DNA of 64,000 nucleotides from Heligmosomoides polygyrus polygyrus (Eukaryota > Nematoda > Chromadorea > Rhabditida > Heligmosomidae). Positions 45,488 through 57,198 of this stretch are shown here, piece by piece. The notes below the pieces were generated by a model. That model saw only the letters and a program-made list of their open reading frames with translations, ran no database searches and had not been told where the DNA came from. The position numbers and the translations under genes were made by a program. Each line of letters starts with the position of its first letter. Position 1 is the first letter of the stretch. The stretch lies in contig OX377204.1 in NCBI GenBank assembly GCA_947396885.1, forward strand, positions 18,917,706 through 18,981,705. Direction: 5' to 3'.

Positions 45488-48400
45488 ATGTCGTCGTCAG
45501 ACTATTCATCGTCCGACGAAGAGAAGAAGCCAAAGGTATGATTTGTACGCTGCGGTTATCCCATACGCCTTAGTTGTTACAGGGTCTTTATTTTTCGTTA
45601 TAAGGGTTAGGTAGGTTCAATTTTAGGACGATTGGATTATCCTGCACATTACCAAAGTTCACTGTTTTAGCGCAATTGCTGGCCCGCGTCACCGCTAGGA
45701 AAGCGAAATATTCCATTTTACCATAGGCTAAATATCGAAAATATCGAAGTCTAGAAGTGAGTGGCATCTCAGCTCATATTGCGCCGAAATGGTTTTCCGT
45801 AGGTATTCTGCTCAGGCTTCATGTTAGGGCCTGTTCATACACCAGCAACGAGAGCGACATGAGCCGAGCGACAAGAGCAACACCGATAAAGTATGAACAG
45901 GCGACAGGAGCCACAAGAACGCTCTCCAGGCATCTCGCCCCCCAACCGCAGTCTCGGCGCACGAACCCTGTTTTGTTTCGCGTCTGGTGACTCGCCACAC
46001 CCCGGAGTTCCTTCCCTAGCCCAATCTGTGCTCTCCTACGCTGTCGCGGAGGAGAGCACAGAAAGGGCCGGACTCCCCGTCTAGAGGCTACCTTACCACG
46101 CTCGGGACGAGTGGCCCCACAACCGACAAGACGACTGCGTAGTGTGATGTACATAGCTACACAACAGAAACTCATAGGCCAGATTCATCAACGATACAGC
46201 TGGGACCGGACTCATCAAAGTTACGAACATATACCGTTACCGACCGGTAAGCGGTTGACGAGTCCGGCCCCATGTGAAAACACCCTTGAAATCCTAACCC
46301 GGAGCACTTTCCGTTGATTATGCTTCTTTTTTAGACTTGGACTGAAGCAACCACTTTATATGTCTACGGTATATGAGGGTAGTAATGCTTGAATCGCGGG
46401 AATCCTAGAAGCAGTGCCAATTTTCTGTAAATTGGGATGAAACCGGAAAAAACTTGGAGAACGCCATACGGGCGAACGGGGCCACTCTCATACTTCCACG
46501 CTACGGATATTTTTGGATAATAAATCGAATTAAACGAACACTTGTGCAAATGTCGAGTCTTACTTCAACTGCGGGAGATTGCGCGCTCCAACGTTAAGCG
46601 TTGGTCTCGTCCGTCGCTGGCAACTATGAACAGATAACGACAGCCACAGCGATCGAATATGAACATATTTTGTGGCGATCGCTTGGTTTAAATCAATTTG
46701 TGTGTTTTGCAAGGCGACGAGTCGCGGAGTATGAGCAAACCCATAGCGTTCGAGCGCATAATTTCTCATTGCTAACGCTCGAAATTTCCACACATGTCGA
46801 TTGGTTCAATCTGTTATCCAGAAAATATCCTTAATGAGTAATAGCTTAATAGAAGGAGAGCGACACCGTTCTTTCAAATGGTGCGCATGCGTTTTCCAAG
46901 ATTTTTCCAGGTTTTCGTACACGATTAACAGAAAATTCGCGCTGCTTATGGGATTCCTGCTGTTCAACCCATTACGATCCTCAAATACTATAGATATATA
47001 GGGTAGTGTTTGATGAACTCATTACCGAAAAAAACCGTCTGAGTTGCCCACCGTAGTCTCGGAGTGAAATTCAGGAAATCGTTACAGGACCGAGTCTCTT
47101 ATCCCTCTGCTAATCAGTCGCTGCAGCCAGTGATATTTGCTGGCATGCTTCTCTGGCGCAAATAGAGTCGGGGGTGGGCTTCTGATGGGCAAAAAATCCC
47201 ATAGAGCGTCGCAGCGTCGTTAATGTCTTTCATCCCTGGCTCCAACGTATAAAGCTTGTAGTAGGAGCGTTCCATGGTTAATAAAAACCATGTTTGAATC
47301 GTGCGGCTGTGGGCGTTACACCCCGGACAACTCTGACGGGCTTTTTTCGGTTGTAAGTGTATCGGCGAGTATATAGGTTGACTGCTTCAAGCGCGGTCTA
47401 GAAAACAAATATAATCAAGTTCAGATTTGAATGATAACCTTACAAGGGACCTCTGTTGTGTAGTAACGCGTCCACTCTATACACTTCCTGTCGCTCTCGT
47501 CGTTACTGTTGCTGTCCACAGTTGTTATCACTGCGCTATGAGCAGGTCCTTATTGGCTGGAAAATTTTACACAGTTTCGATGTGGAATTTCACGAGAGAT
47601 AATTTGCTGCTTCATTATTCCGGTCACTCCATTTGATAAACGAGTTCTTAGATAACCTTCGTGTTTGTGCGTTTGTCTGATAGGTGGAACACTTTCTTTG
47701 TAGTAAAATAAACAACGTGCATATAAGGCAGAGGTATGTATTGCGTAGGTGTGGTTCGTCTTACCACAGCAGCGTCGTTGTTGACAGGTTTCTCATTTCT
47801 GCTTATGCTACAGTGCTTACCTCTAAATGTGATTTCATATTATTTCATTCATGAATTGCGGAAGTATCTTCGTTGTCCTGCCCAATAGCATTGCTAAAGG
47901 CTTTAGTATGGCGCATATCACGGGGTTCTAGCATTCTGTGGAGCCATATGCGTTCATTAAGGTTTCGGATGATTCCGATGAGGCTCCGAAGAAGCACAAG
48001 AAGCGACCAATGCGAAATACAAGCAGCAAAGCAATCATTGAGAGCGCTGGTGAGTGTTCTTGGAATCGCTTTTTACATCTTTTGTAATTTAGCTTATTTT
48101 GCGAGTCGCTTTTATTAAGTGCTTACGCTCAAGAACATAGTATAGTGTTCAAACCAAGACTACACCAAATTTCGGGCTTCTGGAAGAGTTGACATAAGTA
48201 TTGAATCATGCCTTTGACATACCTTTGAACGCCAAGTCCTGTGCCCTACATGAGGTTTTAGTTTCAATAGGCCTACTATTGCTATGAGTATTTATTACAC
48301 GGCCAATAATCTATGTGAGCAAATCAATGCAATGAAGAACTGTATAAAACAAAATGTAGGATAATGTTGGCACACGTTCAGACCAAGGTAGAATAAATAG

Positions 48401-51400
48401 ACAGAACATATAATAAGAAGCTGAAATAATTGTAGAACAAAAAGAAGAAGAAGAAAAGGAGGTTCTCTCATTGTCTTTACGGTCTGCGAAACTATTCGGC
48501 TACTGGAGTATTTTAGGATCTTCTGATTCGGATAACTCCAATTCTGACGCGGAATCTGATAGCGATGACGGCCGAGCTGCTGCCAATCGCAAAAGAAAAG
48601 GATCTGTTTCGATGAACAAGAAAGGGGCCGCTTCGAGCAGTGCGAAGAGAAAACGAGCCATGAGCGAAGAAAGCGATCGGGTAGGAGGCCTTTACTTATT
48701 ATGAATGACGAGATTTCAGAGCTATTGAGACAGATATTCTTCAAAGCGAGATATTTTCATTTCTTGTTTTCCAAATGTTTGAAGGAGTTGAAATATTTTT
48801 AAAAAGCACATTGAAATGTTGAGAATTTGTCCATGTGCTCAAATTTCAGGGAGAAATGGATGACGACCTTTTTGCTGACGAGGAAGACAGAAGGCAGGTG
48901 ATGTCAATGAACGAGAAAGATCGCGAACAAGAGATTTTCAATCGTATGGAGCAGCAAGAGATGAGGCGAACAAGGTATGTTTTTGTCTGTTTTTTGAAAT
49001 TACACCTTAACTGCAATGCAGAACTAGGGGAAGGAGGAGGTTATTAGATGCGCACTCGTATGACTTCGCTTTAGTAAACTCTTGGTTGGGTTTGGAGAGA
49101 GCTTTTGGTGCTATATGAAAAGTGAAAGCCATCTTGTATTTATGTAGCTTTAAAAGGGGGATGCTCTTGAGCGAAAGGCGGGTGCAATCCGTGGAGGCGC
49201 AGGCTGGCTCTCGCGTGCCGATGGTTTCATGTTCTTGGTTCGATGTTCCCGCACAGGTGAATCAAGTCTTCCATCCGTCCTGGGTCACTGAACTGGTAGC
49301 AGACTTGTTTGAGAGCGATAGATCACTGACTTGTGCATCGGCTAACCACTGCAAGTCACTTATTGTATAGGCCAAATACGCATTCAAATTGCTTCCACTA
49401 CTTCCCGTAGAAGTAGAACGCGTTGCAGTTCTTAAAAAGAAAATGATTATGGTCGTTCTTCATCCTTTATTTCCTTAAAATTCCTCTACTGTATAATCTT
49501 TTCTTATTTTCTTCCATGCAACGCGGTAGTGATTAGAAGACGATGAACTTCTAATCATAAGGCATGCCCTGAAGATATTGGTCGACAAGTCTTATGTCTT
49601 TTGTTTGACTTAGTGTGTTTGGAAAAGCGTATTTCTTCGACAGTTCAGAAATTCAGTGTCAGTTCGATTTACCGATGTTGTACGTATTGAAGGAAACAAA
49701 TCGAGGAGAAGCTCGCCGCAGCGAAAAATGCGTCTTCATCGACAGGAGGTGGAGGTGATAAGAAGGAGAAGAAGGAGAAACGTCGTCGTGAGGAGAAGAA
49801 GCGTATCAACGATGCTGAAAGCGATGATGGTCGGTTTATCCCTGTCAATTTTCCAATTGTGAAATACGTGGTTCATTTTCATTTTTTCTTCAGCGCGTCC
49901 AACGTACCCTACATTTAGAATCAAGTATGCCAGGGAAACCACAGGCTTCGAAGACGCAGCAGTCCGCGTCGAAATCGAAAAACGCTGCTGGTTCCGAGTC
50001 AGAATCGGAAGCGGACATGAAATTCCATCGTCCGTCTGAGATACATAAGCGAGCCACGCAGAAGAATGCAATGTTGGATCTACTTGCTAAGCGAAAGGAT
50101 AAGGAAAACAAAGCTGGTGAGATTCTGGCAATTTTTACCCCTATTTTTCGCCAATCATGGTTGGATATCTTTCCAGCGAAGAAAGCCGCGTTGTCGATTG
50201 ACGCCGTGTTCGGCAAAGACGACAGCGATGGCTCTTCATCCTCGTCCTCTTCATCGTCATCGACGGCCTCGTCTCGCTCATCATCTCGAGAGTCGTCGCC
50301 AAGAAGGGACGGTGGAAGTGATGATGAGGAGGAGAAGAAGGAGTCGAGGAGAGAGGTACTACCGCTGAGGAGCATGTGTTGGATGTTCTTAAGACGTTTG
50401 GCGTTTTCAGGTAGAAACTGTCAAGGAACTGTCAAGAGCTCGCATGTCACGGTTCAAAATGGCGAAGATCGTCTATGCTCCCTTCTTTGCTAAAACCGTG
50501 ATCGGATGCTTTGTAAAGATTGGCGCAGGAGGATACGGAGGAAAACAGAAGTACAGGGTGAGTGCGTTCAATTTCTGAGAGCTGATTGTACAGAGTGTTC
50601 CAAAAGTCTCTACAGTTCAAGTTATAATTAAACTCAGGATAAAGAAGGACCAATGGGATCGTTATACAGTCATTTGATACCCGCATGCGTCAGAAGTGGA
50701 CCAGCCGGTCAAGCACATAAGTATGGTGCATAAAATTTCTGATTGCGTACAAAATGACGATCAATATGTAAATTTGCTACGTGGTGATTTTCTCTTCAAT
50801 GTAGCTTTTTTTCAATGTAGCAGTAGTGTGTAAGCTTGTTTTACGTCTTTAAATACTGCTGATCAGTATATAAAGACGTAAAACAAGCGAGATGCCCGAT
50901 TATTTCCACGCAATCAACAACGACAGCTAGATGTGAAACGAAACAGCAGAAAACGTCAACACTACAACATTATATGGGAAACATTGAAAATAAGTTGCAA
51001 CTGAGGGTCGAATTCACCAGGAAACCCTAGGTGTAAAGGCAGAAATTGGTAGTGTTTTCACCTAGTAGCCCGTTCGGTCATGGAAACACTTCTGAGAAGG
51101 CTTTTACGACGGACTCGTGACCTAGTAGCTGAAAAAAAACGCTCAGGTATTGGCATTCTCGAGAAGTCCTGGTCGTAAGATGATTTAGAAAAGGGTGGCT
51201 ATCTCCAAGCCAGATTCTTTGAATGAATTAGATAACTAATCATGATAAGAAATCCGATATCCTTTTTGAATCGAGTATGCAAGTCGGAGTGGATCGGAGT
51301 GGATGAGAATATGTTACATGAATCATCCTGAATTTGCGCCAGGCGGGACTCGAACCCGCATCTTCTGCTTTCCGGGCAGCGATGTTCGCCTTACACGAAC

Positions 51401-53308
51401 ATCGCTGCCCGGAAAGCAGAAGATGCGGGTTCGAGTCCCGCCTGGCGCAAGAGTTTTGATCGCAACAAAACATCCTGTAACAACATGTAGCCTCTCTACC
51501 AGCCGCTCCAGGCTCAAGCAAATGTGTTAAAAACATCCTGAATTTGTTTTAGTGAAAATCGCCCATATCTGAAACGAGGTCAAAAGTGGTCCTTTTATTC
51601 GGGGTTTGGCCTTTTTCATACCATCGCTCACCCCGAGCTACGCCTAATGATATGCTCCCATATCGATCGGGCGGCGCGATGGAATCGACATGGGTGCATA
51701 TCATTAGGCGTCGCTCGGGGTGAGCGATGGTATGACAAAGGCCTTTGCGAAAAAAAGGGCGGACATCATCAACTCAGCATGAATCATCCAACTCAGCATT
51801 GTATCCAGTGTGTACTGCTTAGGGAGCAGGATGCCGCGCCATTACCTCACCATCGGCGCTGTGTGATCAAAGAAACATCCGCGATGTCTCGTGCTGCCAA
51901 TGAGAACTCACCCGTGTTGTGTATTTTTAGGTTTACGCTAAAGCAGAGGATTTGTCTGAAAATTTCGAAATTAACATTAGACCTGCACCTCTCCCTCTTA
52001 CCGGGCGGGAATGCTCTACGCCTTTACACCACCGGACGCAACATCCACACCTCGTGGGACCGATCAGCACTCACCCATATCCGAGATGAGCTGACCGCTG
52101 ATATCAGCATGGAACCAGTTAAGCTGATGGTCGTGATAGAAACAATTCAAATCAGTTTCTATAAGCCTCAAGTGGCTGGTATCGAGGTTTTAAGCTGTTA
52201 CAACGATGTTTTGTTGCGATCAAAACCTCTAGCGCCAGGCGGGACTCGAACCCTTGGTTTGAACTGTTTCTATCACGACCATCAGCTTAACTGGTTCCAT
52301 TCTGATGTTAGCGGCCAGGTCATCCCGGATGCGGGTGAGTGCTGATCGGTCTCACGAGGTGCGGATGTTGCGTTCGATCAAACGGCGCCGGTGGTGTAAA
52401 AGCGTAGAGCATTCCCGCCTGTTCAGAGGGAGGTACGGGTTCGAGTCCCGCCTGGCGCTAGAAGTTTTGATCGCAACAAAACATCGTTGTGACAGCTTAC
52501 AACTTCGATACCGCCACTTGAGGCTTAAGGAAACTGGTTTGAATAACATTAGACCACCGAATCCTGGCCTAAAAATGAACACTTGCAGCATATAAGCGCA
52601 GAAGCTAAATCTGGGTTACATTATTAATATCTTTTATAATTGATTTTTAGTATATTATTATGATTATGTACGGTGATCTCAATCTCTTTAATGCTTAACT
52701 CTTGTAGCTCTCTCAAGTGCTTGACGTGGTGGACACTAACAAGGTCTACGTTTTTGAGAATCTCAAGACGAACAAAGCGCTGAAATTGAAATATGGTACG
52801 CTGACTGTTGTACTGATTTTTCGTTTTGTATTTGGTGGTAAACATTCAAGTTCAGGTACTGATGAGCGAGTTATTCGCATCGAATTCGTCTCTAATTCCG
52901 AATTTGGAGAGGAAGAATTTTCCGAATGGAGAAAAGTCACCAAGGATGAGGTATGAAAGAGCCTTGCCATTGTGATGGTTAACGTCTTTATAAGAAACCT
53001 TTCACTGCTGATTCATCGATAGCCTTCGAGAACCATTGAGGTTATTCAGTGCGGATCGTTGCCGACAATGGACCATATTGAGAAGAAGGAGCAGGACATC
53101 AAGAAAGCGATGAATTTCAACTACACTGATGAAGTTATTGAATATGTAAGTGCTTTCGCATGGTTTATGTGAATTTTTGTTCCATAATGGTGAAAAATAA
53201 GAATAAAGTAGGGTCATACCTCTTATTCAGATTGTACGTGAAAAGAAGAAGTTCTCTGACAAGGTTAAGAACTTTGCTGTCACTAAAGGGGAACTTATGA
53301 AGAAAAAG
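45488..53308 (+). CDS. rtfo-1: RNA polymerase-associated protein RTF1 (Paf1 complex), N-terminal and Plus3 exons
   Basis: RTF1 binds phosphorylated Spt5 through its Plus3 domain and links the Paf1 complex to elongating Pol II and H2B ubiquitination. Exons 45488-45535, 47962-48049, 48517-48680, 48850-48974, 49693-49829, 49919-50116, 50177-50355, 50411-50557, 52708-52795, 52856-52950, 53023-53145 and 53231-53308 join in phase (490 codons). The start is [16 protein letters not shown]; an acidic, Ser/Lys-rich region follows, with a ten-Ser run in exon 7. [17 protein letters not shown] in exon 4 is the conserved histone-modification-region motif. The Plus3 domain starts at about residue 325: [14 protein letters not shown], then [20 protein letters not shown] and [17 protein letters not shown]. 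The C-terminal 120-200 residues expected from family length were not found before 57488. Exons 2 and 5 use atypical AAG acceptors. Confidence 0.92.
46202..46271. mobile_element. GCCGGATTCATCAACG-family MITE, 70-bp copy
   Basis: Ends GGGACCGGACTCATCAA and TTGACGAGTCCGGCCCC are inverted repeats enclosing a short interior with ACCGGTAAGCGG. A partial end of the same family (GGCCAGATTCATCAACGAT) lies immediately upstream at 46177. In RTF1 intron 1. Confidence 0.75.
46357..47001. mobile_element. Inverted-repeat element with ~110-bp diverged arms
   Basis: The left arm (CCTAGAAGCAGTGCCAATTT, TTCTGTAAAT, CTTGGAGAACGCC) matches the complement of the right arm (TTTTCCAAG, GATTAACAGAAAATTCGCGC, ATGGGATTCC). 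The interior has no transposase. In RTF1 intron 1. Confidence 0.6.
47011..47368. mobile_element. ACAACCGGAAAAAAAACCG-family TIR element, short copy
   Basis: Left CCGAAAAAAACCGTCTGAG and right CTGACGGGCTTTTTTCGG, followed by TTGTAAGTGTATCGGCGA, match the ends of the element at 40751-41837. The shared internal blocks (CCATGGTTAATAAAAACCAT, GATTCAAACATG-like) are kept while ~700 bp is missing. In RTF1 intron 1. Confidence 0.75.
49155..49482 (+). repeat. SINE-1 copy, diverged
   Basis: GTGCAATCCGTGGAGGCGCA marks the A-box region and TTCTTGGTTCGATGTTCCCG the B box. The tail has GTAGAAGTAGAACGCGTTGC and TTCATCCTTTATTTCC. In an intron of RTF1. Confidence 0.75.
50837..50889. repeat. Short perfect hairpin
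   Basis: Arms GCTTGTTTTACGTCTTTA and TAAAGACGTAAAACAAGC flank a ~16-base centre containing TGATCA. Probably a remnant of a palindromic element, in RTF1 intron 8. Confidence 0.7.
51334..51450. repeat. SINE-2: perfect 55-bp inverted repeat of a tRNA 3' half
   Basis: Two 55-base arms are exact reverse complements around a 7-base loop (CCTTACA). Each arm contains a perfect Pol III B box and T arm (GCGGGTTCGAGTCCCGC) followed by an acceptor-like CTGGCGC. On the plus strand the right arm runs into the SINE-2 body (GTTTTGATCGCAACAAAACA). It is not a functional tRNA gene, because the 5' half is replaced by the inverted 3' half. Confidence 0.85.
51608..51743. mobile_element. 136-bp palindromic MITE
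   Basis: The outer arms (GGCCTTTTTCATACCATCGC and GCGATGGTATGACAAAGGCC) continue inward for ~54 bp (ACGCCTAATGATATGC with GCATATCATTAGGCGT). The central ~28 bp is GC-rich (GATCGGGCGGCGCG). No other copy seen in the window. In RTF1 intron 8. Confidence 0.85.
51960..52560. repeat. SINE-2 inverted pair (head-bearing tRNA-derived repeat)
   Basis: Two copies lie in opposite orientation: 51962-52252 on minus, 52258-52555 on plus. Each has a tRNA-like part with GTGTAAA-GCGTAGAGCATTC, the perfect B box GGGTTCGAGTCCC and acceptor-like CTGGCGC. In the plus copy the 5' GCGCCGG near 52384 can pair with that acceptor strand, so the tRNA fold is nearly complete. The shared body runs GTTTTGATCGCAACAAAACA, then GCCACTTGAGGCTTA, then CTATCACGACCATCAGCTTA. 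In RTF1 intron 8. Confidence 0.8.
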
Positions 53309-54160
53309 GTCAGTTCTTTGGTTTTCATCTACCATTAGTCTACGTCATATAGCTACTTTTACGCATTTTTAATGATCTCGATAATAGAAGAGATCAATTT
53401 GCTGCTTTTTTTCGGCGGTTTCGTTTGCTGAGATTTGCTGTTAGTTGATATTCTGGGTCGCAGCGTCTTCGTGTTGTTGCGCGGTCATGTCGCACTCCTC
53501 ATTTAAAAGCTTCTTCAGCTTTTTGATTGAAACTTACAAGCGTGCTGCAACATTTGGACAAATTAGCTTGAGATTTTCTGTCTTTGTTGACGAATGTCGA
53601 CGTTTTCTTTGGAATCTGTCCTATTTCTTCACCTTTGAATCTCTCTCAGTGTCTGCCCTTCTTCTTCATAATATTATGTATTGGAGGCTTGGTACTATGA
53701 GACACCAGCTTATAACAGGTTTGAACTCCGACCGATATCTGGTGTTCATTTGCTGAAAATTCCATTAACGGAAGAATATTGCATCATTTTTACGACTCTT
53801 ATTTGTGTCGGTCTTAGCCACTAAGACTGCTTTTCGCGTTACCAGTGCCCTTGTGCAGTAGATTTCAACGTTCTCAAGATAGTGAGGGTTTATGGCTTAT
53901 GGCTGATCTGACTTCCCTCCCTGCATCGATGGACGTCGTACTGTTGCGCTGATCTTGTCTTCTTCTGTCAACAGTTCGCGAGGTTGAGGTTTCATGAGAC
54001 CACAGGCCTGGTGTGTGATTTGATGTAGTATCTTTCCATGTGAAATTAGGTTTTTTTCCTTTATTCATTTACTAGGTACTATCTGTTCTGGCGCCTTGAA
54101 AAAAATCAAATGGCCCTGTAGTATCTTGAAGTCTTCCGGAGCCCATGTTGCTGAAAGTCC
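53309..54160. other. No exon recognised downstream of the last RTF1 exon
   Basis: The strong donor after 53308 (AAG/GTCAG) shows that RTF1 continues, but I found no acceptor and frame here matching the RTF1 C-terminal region. The 104-codon plus-strand frame at 53445-53756 has no conserved motif. Confidence 0.4.
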
Positions 54161-54164
54161 CTAA

Positions 54165-54445
54165 AACACGGGAAGTCGGCGATGATCAATCTGTACATGG
54201 GATATTCTGCGCATTCATTTTCTACTGAAATAGTTTGATCGTAGTAGGTGTTTGGCCTATCCATTGACTTGAAGTGGCCATTCGATAAGCAAGTAAGTGC
54301 ACTATTCTTCCCGGTCAACTCTGGCACTAATTCAGCATTCTCCGGGGGATGAAAATCTTGAATGGCTTAGGTGAGACCCGAACTATGAATAGATTCGCAG
54401 TGGACAGCATGATGTTGCCTTCGACTGCGTTTCAAGCAACGTATA
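54165..54445 (-). repeat. SINE-1 copy, diverged
   Basis: Blocks GGCCATTCGATAAGCAAGT, CACTAATTCAGCATTCTCCG and GACCCGAACTATGAATAG place it as a minus-strand copy with many substitutions. Confidence 0.6.
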
Positions 54446-54448
54446 AGA

Positions 54449-54574
54449 GAGTTTATACTTCAATTACTAGTCGACGCGGCGCCATAAAAACTGCTGCTAT
54501 CAATTAGACGGCGCAGGTGAGCGATGTTGCTAGTTTTCGTGATGTCGCGCCAATCGGCGATTGAAGTATAAACC
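54449..54574. mobile_element. 126-bp MITE with GTTTATACTTCAAT ends
   Basis: Left GAGTTTATACTTCAATTAC and right GATTGAAGTATAAACCC are inverted repeats; interior pairs include GACGCGGCG and CGTCGCGCC-like. A related end (GTGGTTTATACTTGGGCCG...GTATAAA) is at 57630-57665. Confidence 0.7.
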
Positions 54575-55177
54575 CTGTCTAATATAGATATATGACAATA
54601 TTAGAGATACTTATATTCCAAAAAGAGACTAGACCGTTTACGTTGGGCAATTGTAATATACGAAGATGGAGAAGATTGTCTATAATTTACGTTGGATCGC
54701 CAACGTAAATTCAGACAGTTCGGATGCTTTTTTTAAATTTTGGATAAATGGATCATGCCGATAATGGCATTTTGGAAAGGCTTTTATTTGGGTGATTCAG
54801 CTAAGGGTGACTATCTCATGGACGTGTTATCGGGTAGTTCAGTTAACAGTTAGATTTGGCTTCGAATCGGATCTCCGACTCGGATAGGATACCAGATTTC
54901 GGATCAAAATAAGTTATTGGATTCGTCCAGCAATCCCGCTTGGTGAAAATTACCGTTATCGGAATCCTCCAGGCTTTTGAAAATTTCAGTTATCCGCATA
55001 ATTCATTTATCCGAGGTTTGAAAAAATGACGAATTCGAATTGTCCGAATCGGCGTTCAGTGCATAGTGTATATAGTCGCTATCACATCACACTCTGACAG
55101 GTCGGTATGTGGCGAAAATTATGAAGTAGTCTCCGGTAAACCTTATGACGTCACATTTTCTTGCTTATGCCTGTTTA

Positions 55178-55355
55178 CGGATGCGCCTTGCATTCAACTT
55201 CTACGGGATGTCTGGAGGCAACCTGAATGCGTATTTGACCTACATGTCCACCTCGATATAGGCATATCAATGTACTATCGTTCCCAGACAAGTCTGGCAG
55301 CAACTTGCTGACTTGGAGGGCATAGTTGGTCAGGATGTGATCTAAGGAACAGCTT
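55178..55355 (-). repeat. SINE-1 fragment
   Basis: GATGCGCCTTGCATTCAACT, then CTGAATGCGTATTTGACC and CCCAGACAAGTCTGGCAGCA identify a minus-strand partial copy missing the tRNA head. Confidence 0.65.
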
Positions 55356-56243
55356 GTTGTAGCTCTACATGTATCAGTTATTTATAGAGGACTTATTTGT
55401 GATGAAACGGGTTTGTGTTACAAACCGATGCGCGTAGATTAGTGACGGCGATAATTGCGTGTGTTCGCGCGGCGTCGATTCGTCGACGGCAGGCGATGAA
55501 TGGAGGTCACATTGCACTGTGCGTACGTGTGGAGCTCGCCGTTGACCGGTTCGGTTTGTTTTCGCTGAAACGGATCCGTCATGCTACGTAGTTCGATCGA
55601 TTGCAGAAGGCAGCATTGGGTGATAGTCGTCTGGTGTTTGTATCAGGATGAGTTTTGGGTCAATTACTAGCCCAGATCTCATGATAAGGATGCTTTTAGG
55701 GGACAATAGTCGCCATTTTAAGAGGATGCGTTAGCTCTAAGCAACGAAATCAACTATTTTGAAGCCTTGGCTTGTTGCTTGCTTGAATGCTTTTCCGTCA
55801 CACGTAAACCTGTTTGGCACTTTGCCATGGAACTAATCGTTCTACTGTTGAGGTCAGACTGATCAGTTGAACGCCGGAAATTCTTATGGTTAGCTAAGGC
55901 CATTCTCCCTCTTTCTTCCCACAGTTGGTTGACGTAGAGTCATCGCGAGGCCGCTGTAACCTATTTTGTAGGGTAGATGCACATTAGAACAGCATCCACG
56001 ACACTCACCGAAGGATAGGGCGTAGCGTCCTGATGAGTGATCAATAAGCACCGGCTTTTATCCTTATTTTCGATATCTTAAGAATTATGAATATATTCAG
56101 AATGATGACAGCTTCCTTTTCCATAGTAATTCAAATTATTAATGAAGTTAATCAATCCCACGAGGATGCGCCATGCATTATATCTCCGGAAGCATCTCAC
56201 CATGTATGTGCTTCAATGTCCCTTCCGTAAAGTAATGAACCCT

Positions 56244-56382
56244 GGGGCCAGATTCATCAACCGCTTACCCACCGGTAACGGCATATCGGTTATCATATCA
56301 GTATCTTTGTATCTCTCTGTATCACTTACTGCCTATGCCGATGTGGTGAATCCGCCGTGGTGTCGTTGATGAATCTGGCTTC
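56244..56382. mobile_element. GCCGGATTCATCAACG-family MITE, copy 4
   Basis: Ends GGGGCCAGATTCATCAACC and GTTGATGAATCTGGCTTC are inverted repeats, with CACCGGTAACGGCATATCGG and CTGCCTATGCCGATGTGGTG as an inner inverted pair. 139 bp, non-coding. Confidence 0.78.
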
Positions 56383-56509
56383 TGGATGAACTTCACAAAA
56401 AGCAGAATCGATTAAATTGTTGATATTGATGGAGCGCTGTCGACCTACAGTTCGGTGTTGGTCATTTCTTAGTTGAAATGTGCCTAGCATTATTCTTAGC
56501 GGTTAGCCT

Positions 56510-57060
56510 AGCCAGTGGTCGCTGCAGGCCATTTCCTAGGCGAAATACGCATTAAAACTGCATCCATGATACATCGTAGAAATACAATGCATTGCATACC
56601 GCAAGTAGAGATTGATAAGCACCTCTACCTCCATTTTCGATGTTTTCAAAGTTGAAGGCTATTTGAAGAAAGAAGGAAGTTCGCGTTCTGCATAGGTGTT
56701 GTTTACACTCCGTTTGCCGTGCGGCGCGTCATAGTCAGAATTACTCATATCGATCAGCTCCGGAATATCTTGGAGGCAGTTTGAGTGCTGAAGTAGCCTA
56801 GAGAATGAACTGTGGTGGCCATCCTGTGGTCAAGTCTTCCCAGACATGTCTGCAACGAATTCATCGACCCTTGAGAGATGGAAGGCTTGTGTTGCCTGGA
56901 CGTCGCTCGAATTTATGGGAAACTACGCTTCTGATTTTCTCTGAATGGGAACTAAAGCCTGTAACCGTTCTGAAGAAAATGGTTCCACGAGTCGATTCGC
57001 ATACAAGTTTCTTACCATTAGATATAATGCGTTGCAGACTACTGACCCAGATTCCTCTAT
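56510..57060. repeat. Two diverged SINE-1 fragments in opposite orientation
   Basis: Plus-strand tail part at 56510-56650 (CGAAATACGCATTAAAACTG, ATCGTAGAAATACAATGC) and minus-strand part at 56745-56930 (CTTGGAGGCAGTTTGAGTGC, CCCAGACATGTCTGCAACGA). Confidence 0.55.
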
Positions 57061-57198
57061 TTTCGGAGTAAAAAGTGTTCGTAATGTGGCGGCGTAGCGT
57101 TTTTGAATTGAAATTTGCTCTGGTGCCTCACAGATTCTCTCTCCTATTCGCCATGACATCACCACAGCGTAATAGACTCTTTAATCAGCTATGAAATC

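Noticed and set aside
49890..50375. 161-codon minus-strand ORF rich in Ser/Asp
   Set aside because: It is the antisense of the Ser/Asp/Lys-rich RTF1 exons 6 and 7.
50575..50720. Extra RTF1 exon (frame starting [17 protein letters not shown])
   Set aside because: It does not match the Plus3 domain, whereas exons at 50411 and 52708 join directly and in phase across it.
51334..51450. Functional tRNA gene
   Set aside because: A perfect B box and T arm are present, but the 5' half is an inverted copy of the 3' half, so no cloverleaf can form.
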